From contig OX637623.1 in NCBI GenBank assembly GCA_951802195.1, forward strand, positions 1,116,001 to 1,180,000: a DNA stretch of 64,000 bases, in the 5' to 3' direction. How positions within the stretch are numbered: position 1 is the stretch's first letter; each line of letters starts with the position of its first letter. This stretch comes from Tausonia pullulans (taxonomy: Eukaryota; Basidiomycota; Tremellomycetes; Cystofilobasidiales; Mrakiaceae). This document shows positions 32,576 to 43,204 of this stretch, one piece after another. Made by a program: the position numbers and the translations under genes. Under the pieces are notes generated by a model. The model saw only the letters and a list, made by a program, of their open reading frames with translations. It was not told the origin of the DNA and did no database searches.

Positions 32576-33750
32576 ATGCCCGCCGCCTCTCTCCCGACCG
32601 AGCTCACTCCCGAGGACACCGTCAACCTCGACCTCGCCCTCGCCCAGGCCCGCAAGTCGCTCGGCGAGGGCGGCGTCCCCATCGGTGCCGTCGTGGGTAT
32701 CGTCCTACATCGCCCCTCTCCCTTTCGCTATCCTCAGCACTGATGACTCCATGTCGCTCTTGTTCTCTCAACCAGCTCTACCACCACCCGACCGGCCGTG
32801 TCCTTGCCCAAGGTCACAACCAGCGCGTGCAGGTGAGAAGAACCTACTCCTGTCGACGAGCGCAATTAGCCCTTCGCCTTTGCCTTGCCTCGCCTGGCTA
32901 TTCGTTGGCAGCCTCGCATGGAAAGTTGAACAGCACCGGTGGCCCCTTTCTGTGGCTGTCTCTCTGCTTGCTTCGAAGCGACGCAGGGTGGGCTCAAGGC
33001 GGGCTGGGTCATGACAAGGCATGAGACAGCGGCATCCTCCTGCCAGCCCTCCTTGCTGTCAAATGACAGGCTGCTCTGCTCCGACGCGTCCTGTCATCTG
33101 TCCTCTCTTATCTCACCCCGTCTGCCTTCCTCTCCATCACCAAGCCCTGACACCTCCGCTCACCTCTCCCAGCTCAACTCCAACATCCATCATGGCGAGA
33201 CCGACTGCCTCCTCAACCTCGGCCGATCCGACATGGCACTCCTCCGCGAGTCGACGATGTACACGACGCTCTCGCCGTGCATCATGTGCTCGTCGACCAT
33301 CCTGTTGTATGGCATCCCGAGGGTTGTGATGGCGGAGAACGAGGTATGTTTGGCTTGTTCGTGGCGTGCTCTGGTGGAGGGGCGAGGGATGGCTGGCTGA
33401 CGGAGCTGGCTTGCTCTACGTGTCCGTGCACACACCCCCGACACTCCAGAACTTCCAAGGTCCGTCCCTCCCCGCTCTCTCTCTCTTTCCCTCTTTTCTC
33501 CCCTTCTTTCTTCTATGAAGGCTCACTCAAAACGCGCGCTCTCTCTCTCTCTCCTGACTCCACAGGCGGCGAGCCCCTCCTCCTCTCTCCCCCGACCTTC
33601 CTTTCCCCCCCTCTTCGCCACCCTCGCATCGTCCTCAACGCCGACTCGAGCGAGGCCAAGGCGATGATGCGCTCGTGGATTGAGAGCGAGGACGGTGCCA
33701 AGGTGTGGTGGGAGGACATCGGGCTCTTGGGGGAGGAGGAGACCAAGTGA
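32576..33750 (+). CDS. FCY1: Cytosine deaminase
   Basis: Zinc-dependent pyrimidine-salvage enzyme that converts cytosine to uracil; in fungi it is also the enzyme that activates the drug 5-fluorocytosine. Exons 32576-32692, 32776-32832, 33173-33343, 33450-33459 and 33566-33750 close at 179 aa, close to yeast Fcy1 (158 aa). The zinc site is complete: HHGETDCLLN (His and catalytic Glu) and TTLSPCIMCSSTILLYGIPR (two Cys ligands). Other family blocks are LGEGGVPIGAVLY and the C-terminal KVWWEDIG (yeast ends WFEDIGE). A 10-base exon, reading NFQ and the first base of a Gly codon, is required to join the MAENE and GGEPLLL segments, exactly where yeast has VGENVNFKSKGEKYL. The third intron boundary follows GTATGT. 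It is divergent from the GT90 gene. Confidence 0.93.
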
Positions 33751-34178
33751 GCGAAGAAGGAACTCCGAGAGGAAGGAGGCAGATACCGTCATCATGGGCT
33801 TAACAAGTTAGACAAGGGGTTTAGTAGATGTGTAGACCATGCGTCATGATGTGGGTTGAGTGAGGAGAAGAGAAAATGGAGGAGCAGATACAAGAACGAG
33901 AAAGAACAAGACGGGGACGAGAACAAGAACGAGGTTGAGACTGAGACAGAGAGAAGGTGAAAGGAAAGCAGACAGGATGTAAGAAGGTAAGAAAAACAAG
34001 AACAAACGACAGGCTGAGAGAGTTGAGCCGGGAAGAGGAAGAAAGAGGGGGGAAGGGATAACAGAGATGAAAAGAGACGGATGTTGGAAAGAGAGGATAT
34101 GGAGGTGGGAAACACAAGGAAAAGAGTAAGAAAAAGAGTTCGTGTGATGAGTTAGGTGATGGGACGCAGCTCCCGCAT
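33751..34178. other. intergenic 3' ends of FCY1 and CDH1, purine-rich
   Basis: No gene is seen in these 428 bases. The plus strand from about 33850 to 34140 is strongly A/G-rich (GAGA and AAGAA repeats), giving a pyrimidine-rich 3' end to the CDH1 transcript. Confidence 0.65.
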
Positions 34179-36860
34179 TCAGCGGATCTTAGCGGAGAAA
34201 GGATTGAGCACCGACGACTCAGCCTTGGGCTCTCGGGCGCGCTGGAAGGCGTTCCAGAAACTATGGGCGGATCGACCATGTCAGCGAAAGAGAAGGTACA
34301 AAAAGAGGACAGAACACACCGAAGAGTCTCGTCGCCCGCCCCTGTGCAAATCGTCTGACCGTCGGGGCTCATCGCGAGGTAAAGGACGCGGTATGTGTGA
34401 CCTTGGAGGACACTGTGCGAACCACCGAGCGTACGCGTGAGCCTTGGGCGACGATGCAGAGAGAAGAGGACAGACATACGCGACTTGAGACATGGACGGG
34501 TACTTCCAGATGCAGACCTGGTTCTGGACGGGCCCACCAGAGTAGCCGTGCGTGCTGACTATCTCATTGGACGTCTTGGACCTGTTGCGCGGGAGACAGC
34601 GTAAGTGGAATGCGGCGAATAGCTGGTTGAAGGAGAGCGCGACGTACCACATCAGGTTACAGACCTGACTTCCGGTGTCCGTGCTCGACAGCATCGTCCC
34701 TGTCAAGGTGTTCCAAAAGCGGATCTTCTTGTCGGCTGTCCCGCCTCCACTCGCCAGAATCCCCCTCTGATGCGGACTCCAAGCGATCGCCTTGACCGCC
34801 GCCGTGTGCTCCGAGAACCGCCACGTCGGTTCCGTCTTGTCCGCCCCGTTCCAGATCAACAGCTTGTTGTCGTTCCCGCCGCTCGCTAGCTGGTTCTCCT
34901 CAACATTCCACCTCAGCCCGCAGACTTCCTGTCTATGGGCCGCGAGCGTCCTGAAGTGTTGTTCAGGAGCGCGCGTGTCACGATGAAGGATGTGACGGTC
35001 TCGGGATCCAGAAGAGAGCGTCGATTCGTTCCATGCCAGACAGCCGACACGGGCCGTGTGGCCTGTCATGGTGCGAAGCTTCTTGCATCGTTCGGCGTCC
35101 CAGATCTGGACTTCGCCTTTGTCGGTGCCGACGGCGACGGTGTTGCCCTGAATTAAGGGGAGACTGAGAGTCAGTGATCGGAAAGATCAGATCGTAGGCG
35201 AGGACACCGCACCCTAGCAGTCCAACTGAGACTCGTAATCGAGTCTCCCGAGACCGAACTCCCCGGTGGGGACGACAGGTCGCACAGCTTTGTCACCTTG
35301 CTTGTGTTGGCCGACCAAAGATAGACGCACGACCCGAGCCCAACGCCAAGGACATTGGTTGAGCTCCAATCAACGAGGTTCAGGTAGTAATCATCCGCGA
35401 GGTCTGGGGCATCGAGGACCTTGAAAGGGCCTTTAGAGATGGTCCGTGGTGGCTTGCGAGGGCTCAGCAGCAGGCGCTGAGACTCGGACGTTACGGGTGA
35501 GATCGAGTAGGCCTCGTGTGTCGGGTCATCGAGATCCGTCGCAGCAGAAATGTGATTCGGCGAGCAAGAGGGTGACGAGTATGTAAAAATCCGTTTCTTC
35601 GTGGGAGTCGTGGGGGAATTGATAGGGGGTGAGATAGGGTAGGCTGATGCGGCTGAGTGGTGGAGGTGTCGGGCGCGAGACGGCGTCGATGGCGTCGGCG
35701 GGATGGAAGAGGCCACCGTCGAGACATAGCTTGCACCCAAGGCAGATGCTGGTGACGATGACTGTGATGGGGAAGCTGCGTAGGATAGAAGCTCGGCTTT
35801 GAGGATGGTGGAAAACGTTGAGTTGGCCTCCTCTGAGGACAGTCGTCGAGTCTCGGTCAGCGAGTGCGCGTCGCGGGATCTCTCCAGGCCGGTTAGAAAA
35901 GCCGCACCCTTCTGAGCATCTATTTCGCCCGTCCCCTGCTTGCCTGCTTTGGAAGCCGAAGATGACGGCTCCCCAAAGTTATCACCAAAGAGGTGGTAAG
36001 CCGCGGAAAGATCCGAACCGTCGCGCGTAGGGATGAAGCTGGCCCCAACAGAGACGGAGATGTCAGCATGACGCTCAGCCTCAAACTAGGCCTTAAGATG
36101 AGAAGACAGTCGCGTTGTATGAGTCTAAAGGTGGGCTTGATCTGCCCTGTGTTGATCCGCGTCGCGCTCGCGCCACACTCATTTTGACCGCCTGACCAAG
36201 GCTACCAAGTGGAGCGCCCAGCTAGCTGGTGACGCAGACACAAGGCTAACGAATCCATGCCTCAGGTCTTCTTTGAGTGAAGACTGAGCGCGGTCTTATA
36301 CCAAAGCCGGCCGGCAGCGTCCCACAGAGAGGGAGACCGCCTCCCGGGTTCAGCCGACTGCAGGCCACGATACACGCATCCATAAGTCTAGAGGCATAGG
36401 CCACAACCCCGGGGAGACACCCAAGAATGACTACAGAGCAGCACACCTCTCTCATCATTGGGGACAGAGGCCATTCCAGCCTGAAAGGTCCTGGGCAATA
36501 CGTTGATGACACGCTCACGTTTCTCCTTTGCCCAGAGCTTTTGGGGTTCTCCGCCAGATCACAGATTAAGACTCACCGGTCGCCGTAGTCCTTGGCCTTC
36601 CTCTTCCCAGGGCTCTTCAGCAAGTCAGAGAACCGGCTGCCGCTCGTCTCCTCATTCACGCTGCTTCGTTGTGGCAACGCCGTTGGAAAGGCACTCGGCA
36701 TCGAAGCTGGCGGATGCGATGACCATGACTCCCCTGCCGAAGATGCGGATACGGAGGGACGATGGTGCGACGAGGACGAGCCAGAGGCGATAGCTGAGGA
36801 AGGGGATGACGCCGCCAACTCGAGAGACCGGCGACGGGTGGGGGTGCGAGGGGCAGACAT
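34179..36860 (-). CDS. CDH1: APC/C activator Cdh1/Fzr1 (WD40)
   Basis: Substrate-recognition activator of the anaphase-promoting complex in late mitosis and G1. Exons 36860-36577, 36038-35908, 35832-35213, 35147-34648, 34581-34480, 34412-34320 and 34260-34179 give 603 aa. The C-box is intact across the first intron (DRFIPTR). The Cdh1-specific linker reads SPRKPPRTISKGPFKVLDAP, then YLNLVDWSSTNVLGVGLG. WD40 repeats follow (HRQEVCGLRWNVEENQLASG, KAIAWSPHQRGILASGGGTA, LAMSPDGQTICTGAGDETLR). The protein ends NPFSAKIR with the Ile-Arg tail that docks on APC3/Cdc27. The N-terminus has several SP/TP sites, as expected for CDK inhibition. It is about 110 residues longer than human Fzr1, mostly in the N-terminal region. 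The first intron is 538 bases. Confidence 0.94.
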
Positions 36861-38410
36861 CTGGATGGATTGTAAGTTGGAGGATGGAGGAAAGGCAGAG
36901 TGGTTCTGGGCGAGGAGGTGTAGAGTGAAGCAGGACGGCGGGCGAGAGAGCGGGTACAGGCGGCGAGCGGGCGAAGGAAAGAGGAAGAGAGAAGAAGGGC
37001 CACGCTCCTTGCGCGAAAGCGAAGAGAAGGGGCGAAGAGAGGGCCCGAGGGACAGGCGAAGGAGAAAGGCGGAGCGGGCTGGCTAGTGGCAAGAGTCGAG
37101 CGCACACTCGAGCAGCAGGGTTGGTGGTCGTCAGAAGCGGGCTTGCGCGAAGGGAGGAGGGGGGAAAAGGCGCGAGGGCAGATGGTGGCGGATGCAAACG
37201 GACGTGTTGGCGGAAGGTGCTCTATTCCGTGTTTCCATACTCAACAAGGGAGAGGGGTGAAGGAGACGTCCTCACAGGGCAGACCCAGAAGGATATGCAA
37301 CCGGGTCGGAGGAGGAGGTCTTGGCCCTCTATCCCCACCAGAGGGGGAGAGCTCGCAGTCCAGCGCCGGATCAAGTAAGCCGACTGCCGTCCGCAAGATC
37401 ACTCAACATATATCTCTGGCCTTCGGAGCGAGGAAGACGTAAGGCATCGGCAGTTCGCCTCTGTCTGCCTACCATACTAATTCGTCTTGGTCCCTTTAGC
37501 ATTTCTTAGAAGAATCCGAATGAACGAGCGAAGTGGACCTCTGGTATCGAAAAAAATAATTAGAAATAAAAGCAAAAGGAGAACGGCATACACGCGCGTT
37601 ACTCGCACGAAAGTGTCTCGTCCAGACCCAACGTCGATCGCCTTGAGACATTGAATCAAGAAAGATGGAGGCAGGAGAATCAAGAGTTTGATCTTTCTGC
37701 GTTAACTTGCTTTCTTCATAGCAGGCAGTAGTCGTTGCTGCAATTTTTCGCTTTCTTCGAACCATAATCGTCCCTCTCTATCAAAGCGAGGGGGTTTTGC
37801 GCATGGTTCATTTGAAGGGAGGGAGCGGAGCCATAGCAGAAGCTACGACGATGAGCCATGGAAGAAGGCCGAGGCTTTCTCGAATACCCTCGAGTCAGCG
37901 AGAGTCGACAGATCCCGGGCTCTTGGAATGCGATCTCGCACGCCCCATCCTCGTCTCCGTATTTCTCCTTACGAGCGTGACGAGGCGAAAGCAGTCTGGT
38001 AGCTCCTGCTTGTTGCAGCTATGTTGTTGTCTTCTTCACAGTCACTCGCTCGATGGTGATCGAGGACTGCGATGATTTCTCGATCCCCCGCCGCGGGGCC
38101 ATGATGGTCTTGATCTAGCCCATCTCCCCGCTCTTACCCAATCCTCCCCGCCGCCCTGCTCCTGCGGAGAGTAGTCTATGCCACCATCACCAGACCTGGC
38201 GGACCAGAAGGCTGAAGCCGAAAGCGGCTACGAGCGCCACCCGGAGAGTGTGTGCGACGAGGGACTGAGGTGCGGGCCCTCCATCCGCCCGCCCGCCCCT
38301 CTGACCTTGCGACTCGACGACGACGCCTCGCCTTGCCCTTGGCCCTTTGTTGCCACATCAAGCTCAGCTGCTCTCGACACCGACGACACCGACGACCGCC
38401 AGCCCAAACC
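36861..38410. other. 1.55-kb divergent intergenic region, CDH1 / Hog1-like kinase
   Basis: No supported gene. The side near CDH1 (36870-37200) is a purine-rich leader. A distinct A/T-rich island at about 37490-37760 (runs such as AAAAAAATAATTAGAAATAA) stands out in this GC-rich window. The remainder should hold the kinase promoter. Open frames here have no recognisable features. Confidence 0.6.
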
Positions 38411-40941
38411 ATGGACTACTCTCCACCTTCCTCCCCGGCCCATAGCGCCCACGACGCACTCCTCGTCTTTGAGCGTCATGCCATCTCGGGCAACGTGAGG
38501 ATCAGTTCTTTGCTACGCTCGTCGGACCTGGCCGGTCATCGCTGACGTTGCCCCCTCCTCCCTTCCTTCGCTGTTCTCTCTCTCGGTTCCGGGCCCGCCC
38601 ATCCGCCTCTAATAACATCTACCACCACTGGACAAACCGCTTCCCCATCCATCAAGACGTTTGAAATCCCCGCTCGGTATTCGGGCCTGTGAGTGAGGGC
38701 GTTCGCACCGAGCAGGAGAGGGAGAGCACGACCCAAACGTTCGCGAAGACTCATTGTAACCACCCTCCACTCATCAGTCGGTCCTTGCACCTCTCTGCCT
38801 CCTCCGTCTCTTGCATCGGATGGGACCGCTGTCGTGAGACGGCTGTCGCCATCAAAAAAATCGCTCGCCCCTTCGGACAGCCGGCTCTCGCTCGACGGAC
38901 TAGGCGCGAGCTTATCCTTCTGCGAGACCTTAAGCACCCCAGTCCGTCTCACTCAACCCCCTCTTGTCCCCCCCCCCCCCCCCCCCCTTACACCCGCTTC
39001 TGCTGACGGCTGGCCATCCCCAACAGATGTCAGCTCTCTGCGAGATGTGTTTGTCAGCCCAGACGAGGACATTTACTTTGTGACCGACCTCATGAATGTC
39101 GACCTGGGTGCGTTGCATCTCGAGATGTTCGCCGCGTCGATCTCGGCGTTTTCTGTCGATCCATCTGCCGCCCGCGATCGACTCGTCGCTAAGACCCTCC
39201 TCTCCCCTTACAATATCGTGCGGACGCAGGGAGCCTGCTAAAGGATCAGAAGCTCGAGCCCGAGGTCGTCCGCTTCCTGTTGCACCAGATCCTTGTCAGT
39301 CCCTAAGCTCCCCTCGTCACTCACACGCCTGACAGCCGGACGTTGACGGAGAAATATGACACATTTTAACAGCGCGGCCTCGCCTATCTTCACTCGAATG
39401 GTCTTGTGCACCGTGCGTGAGAGCTTGAGTGGAAGCTGTACAATGTGCTGACAAGAAACTGTTCCTCTTCGTCCTGCAGGCGACCTGAAGGTGAGAAACA
39501 GCTCGCTCGACGAGTATCGCGAGCACCTATTGACCCAGTTCCCATACATCCGCTCTCCGGCTCTATAGCCAAGCAGCATCCTGTGAGCTAAATGTCCAAG
39601 AGACACCAACAGTTCCATGCTAACCCAGTTGTTCGCCATCGGCAGCCTCAACAGCAAGTGTTCGTCGTCGTTCTTCACTGCGATTCCCTTCTACTCCCCC
39701 GAACTGACTATAACCCCACTGGCCTCCCTCCAGGCGAGCTCAAGGCGCGTATTTAGCATTTATTCAGCTGTTCTCCGAGCTGAGTGTCCTCTCGACTCTA
39801 GATCAGCGACTTCGGCCATGCTCGCGCTCAGGAACCATCCATGACAGGCTATGTGGCAACACGGCGATACCGCGCACCAGAGATCATGCTCACCTGGCGA
39901 CAATACGGCCAGAAGGTCGACATCTGGGCGACGGGCTGTATTCTCTCGGAGATGATCAATGGGCAGGTGGGTTCTTCGACTGCAAATTCGCCTGGGAAGG
40001 AAGGGCCTTTCATCTGACATTCATTGTTCTGGTTTCCTCAAGCCCCTCTTCCCGGGGACAAGCCGTGCGTTCGGTGCTCTCTCTCAAGCCCTCTTGCATG
40101 CTGCCTGGCTGAAATCAAGCCTCTTCGACAGACGCTCAGCAGTGGACCCTCATCACGAATCTCCTCGGCACGCCACAGGACTATATCAACCGGGAGGTCC
40201 ACAGCGAGCTCGTCCGTCTCTGCCGCCTTCAGTGCACTCTTTCTTCGCTTTGGCTAAAGTTGAATTTCTCGTCTCATTAGACCCTCCGATTCGTAAACTC
40301 CTTGCCCTTCTGCGAGCCTCAAAACCTGGCCAAGTACCACCCTTCTGGCGAGCAATGGGGTTCGTGTGCCGCCTGCTGCGTCCCTACCAATGTAATCCTG
40401 ACCAACTTTCTCTCTGTACCGGCCAGCCATCGACCTCCTCACCCAAATGCTCCTCATTGATCCGATCCGTCGCATTACCGCCTCTCGAGCGCTCGTTCAC
40501 CCGTATCTCGCTCCCTTTCGAACCGATGACGATCCCACGCCCACAGCCGTCGCCATACACACGGACTGCGCGGCTGACTGGGACACCATGGACGAGGACG
40601 ACGAAAACGACGTGTCTATAGAGGGGGAAACGTCAAAGCTATACCACGCGGTTTCGGTGCGTTTCAAGAGCTTCGCCCTTGCTTGAGTTTCCCAGCTGAC
40701 AAGGTTTCTCTTATTTTATAGACGTTCCACCTCAAGGCGCTTCCGAAATTTGTCATCCCGACATGGCCGCTCACCCCTGTCAATTCAGCCGACCAGGGAT
40801 TCGCGAACAAGACAGACTTGACAGCGGATGAGATCGACATGTACGTTGCTCATCACCGCTCGAGGTCTTGAAAATACAGCTAACTCGTGTCTTGGCTCTC
40901 GCAGGTACCTCGACCCAAATTGCTACGACGAGACCCTCTGA
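38411..40941 (+). CDS. Hog1/p38-like MAP kinase with degenerate glycine loop
   Basis: Stress-activated MAP kinase of the Hog1/p38 type. Seventeen exons close exactly at 413 aa: 38411-38494, 38657-38688, 38778-38941, 39027-39107, 39230-39294, 39373-39412, 39480-39490, 39569-39582, 39646-39653, 39734-39744, 39802-39966, 40043-40064, 40132-40211, 40281-40359, 40427-40656, 40722-40840 and 40905-40941. Present are the catalytic lysine (AVAIKK), HRDLKPSSIL, DFGHAR, the Hog1-type TGY activation loop ([17 protein letters not shown]) and [15 protein letters not shown]. The glycine loop (GMGAFG in Hog1) is replaced without a gap by HLSASS. The introns after exons 9 and 10 must start with GC (gcaagt, gcgcgt). 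A C-terminal extension ([16 protein letters not shown]) follows the common-docking region. It may be a divergent paralog or a gene under relaxed selection. Confidence 0.85.
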
Positions 40942-41348
40942 AGTCATTGCCTCTCCATCGCACCCGCATCCCTTCCATTTTCCCTTGCTCTCTTTTTTGC
41001 TCTCAGCCTCCTCCTGATTCAAGTCCCGGCCCATGATCCACGCTTCTCATGCCCTCAAGCCTCCCCCCATCCACGATGTTCCTGCAGTTTCTTATTTCTC
41101 GTCTTTCTCCTCTCTTGTCTCTTTGTCTTTCTCTACCGTACACGTACGTTCGCGGCGCCTGCTCGACTCCTTTATCGTTGCCTTTGTTTTGTACTCTTGC
41201 CTCGTTTCAGTCGTGCCGTTCTCTTAAACTTCTTAACTGTCTCTCTTCACCTTCTGACACCCACACACGCGATCGAATGCGATACCCCATTCCCTGCTCC
41301 TCAGTCTTTCTTCTCTCTCATCGTGAAAGAGTTACCCCATCCATCGGC
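40942..41348. other. convergent 3' ends, kinase and FEX1
   Basis: No gene is seen. The plus strand is T/C-rich (TTTCTTATTTCTCGTC-like), consistent with 3' untranslated sequence. Confidence 0.65.
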
Positions 41349-42871
41349 CTAGTACCGACACTCTGCACCATGAAACGCCCCCTCCGGCGAAGCCCACCAG
41401 CCAACTCCGAGAATAAGCACCACAAGTACCTGCCCTAACAGCACGCTCCCAAAGAGGTAAGTCACGAGCGGGACCCATTGTCGCACCCCTTCTCCTCCTC
41501 CTTCTCCTTCTCCTTCTCCTCCGTCCTCTCCACCCTCTCCACCCTCTCCATCTTCTCCATCTTCTCCACTCGCTGACTCGATGGCGCCTTCAGCAGCAGC
41601 CGCAAGGAGCACATCGATCTCCAAAGTAAACGTCGACACGGTCGTCAACGATCCGCAGAATCCATCCTTGACAGCTTGAAGCGCTCCGCATTGGAACACC
41701 GAAAGTCCGTCGTCGCCGCCGCCGTTGTCGAGCTGTACTCTTTGGAGGAGGGAGATGGTCGCGATGATGGCTGTCCCGAGGGCGTTGACCAACAGGGTCC
41801 CCAGTGTCGGTGGGAACCATCGTGCGAAGGAGGGGAAGGGGCGGGAAGGGAGGGGCGCGTTGAGGAGACGTGCAAACCACCATCGGACGAAGCTCCCGGG
41901 TGGAGCGATTAGTAGGGAGAGGACAACACGGCGGCCTACGCGGAAACTTTTGGTAGTTGTGAGGATGAGGGAGAGGAGGAGGCCGAGATAAACGAGGAAG
42001 GTGAAGGCGTAAAGAAGTAGAGAGAGGAGAGAGGTGGTGGAAGTAGAGAAGGAGAAGGAGGAGGGGGCGCGGAGAGAGAAGATGGATGCGAGGCGGAAGC
42101 CGAGGGCAAGGGAGAAAAGGGAGAATGCAATGGTTTGGATGATTATGGTCAATCCGGCCGTGGCCTGGTGCGAAAGAGATGAAAGGTCAGTAAGGGGCAG
42201 GGGGCGAGAAGCGACAACGTGGCAAATGCCTGCTTTGCCACCACGCACGTCATGCACGCCCGACCGGTCATAGCCTGGGAGGTTGCTGAAAGCTTCAAAT
42301 GTGTCGAGCATCCATGTTGAGAACGTCGTGATGGATCCACAGAGGCCTGATGCGGGTTATTTTCAGCTCAGGAGCGAGCAAACAGACACCCACACTCGCG
42401 ATCATTCGCACCTGTTCCCAGTCCAATGTACAGCCCTGCCCCGCCGAGTCTTTCAACCTCCATCTTCCGTATAACCAGAACGCCCATGATGAAACATCCT
42501 AATCCCTGAGACCAGATGAGCGGAAAGACGCCCTCGCCGTCGTAGTTGAAGAGTGTCGAGAGGCCCAGTCGGACCACGCATCCGATCCACGAGAAGACCG
42601 CGATCCAGCAGAGTGTTTTAGGGTCATACAAGGGTGGAGGTGTAAGGGGTGGGGTAGGTTTTTTCTCAGAGGGGGAGATGTCTGTGACTCTTCGAGGCAG
42701 GTTCAAAGAGGGTAATGACAGAGAGTTCGCTCGGACGGTCGAAGAAGGCCGACGACGCGAGGCGCTTCTTGGGGTGAGCTGTCGGCCTAGCTCGCCAAGT
42801 TCAAATTCAGCCGACGGACTCGAAGGGGATGGCAGGGAGATGATGCCAGATTCGTCGAGGTCAGACGTCAT
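41349..42871 (-). CDS. FEX1: Fluoride exporter FEX (double CrcB domain)
   Basis: Plasma-membrane fluoride channel that protects fungi from environmental fluoride. Exons 42871-42412 and 42346-41349 give 485 aa, with two fused CrcB domains as in eukaryotic FEX. The first domain reads VFPLIWSQGLGCFIMGVLVI and GLCGSITTFSTWMLDTFEAF. The second begins APPGSFVRWWFARLLN, followed by LGTLLVNALGTAIIATISLL and DGFCGSLTTVSTFTLEIDVL. The paired GxCGSxTTxST motifs carry the phenylalanine-box and polar-track residues. A Gly/Glu/Asp-rich loop (about 41470-41575) precedes the last two membrane segments. Within exon 2, bases 42165-42248 look like an 84-base in-frame intron (GTGCGT donor, TTACTGAC branch, CACCAG acceptor); removal would give 457 aa. 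The longer frame upstream has no ATG, so the start is at 42871. Confidence 0.92.
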
Positions 42872-43204
42872 ATGCGGGCGGATGCCAAGCCAGTTGTGGT
42901 GGTTGGGAGGAGGAAGGCGGGCCAGAAAGGCCAAGTCATCGGGAAGGCTTGTCTGTCGCCCGGCGACGTCACTCACACTTGTCTTTTTTGGGTGAGAAGA
43001 TGTCTCTTTACTTCGTTATCTTCTCTTGATTATTGTGGACGGCAGATGTGCCTTCATGAGCTAGAGGGACTAGACATTCGACGGTATGGCATCAACTGAA
43101 GAGGGGAACCTCAAAATAGACAGCTCTCCCTCCCCGTTGGAGCTCAGCCAGCTAACGAACAGCATAAATGTAGTCTGAAGAACCTCCTCATCGGAAAAGC
43201 GAAA
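42872..43204. other. intergenic, FEX1 promoter / CUS2 3' end
   Basis: These 333 bases hold no recognisable gene. They should contain the FEX1 promoter and leader. Confidence 0.6.

Noticed and set aside
37740-37775. Possible tRNA B-box (TTCGAACC on the plus strand)
   Set aside because: The matching A-box and cloverleaf arms are missing and the B-box lacks its conserved final C.
41470-41575. Gly/Glu/Asp-rich repeat in FEX1 considered as an intron
   Set aside because: No donor and acceptor pair flanks it in frame; it is most simply a disordered loop before the last membrane helices.
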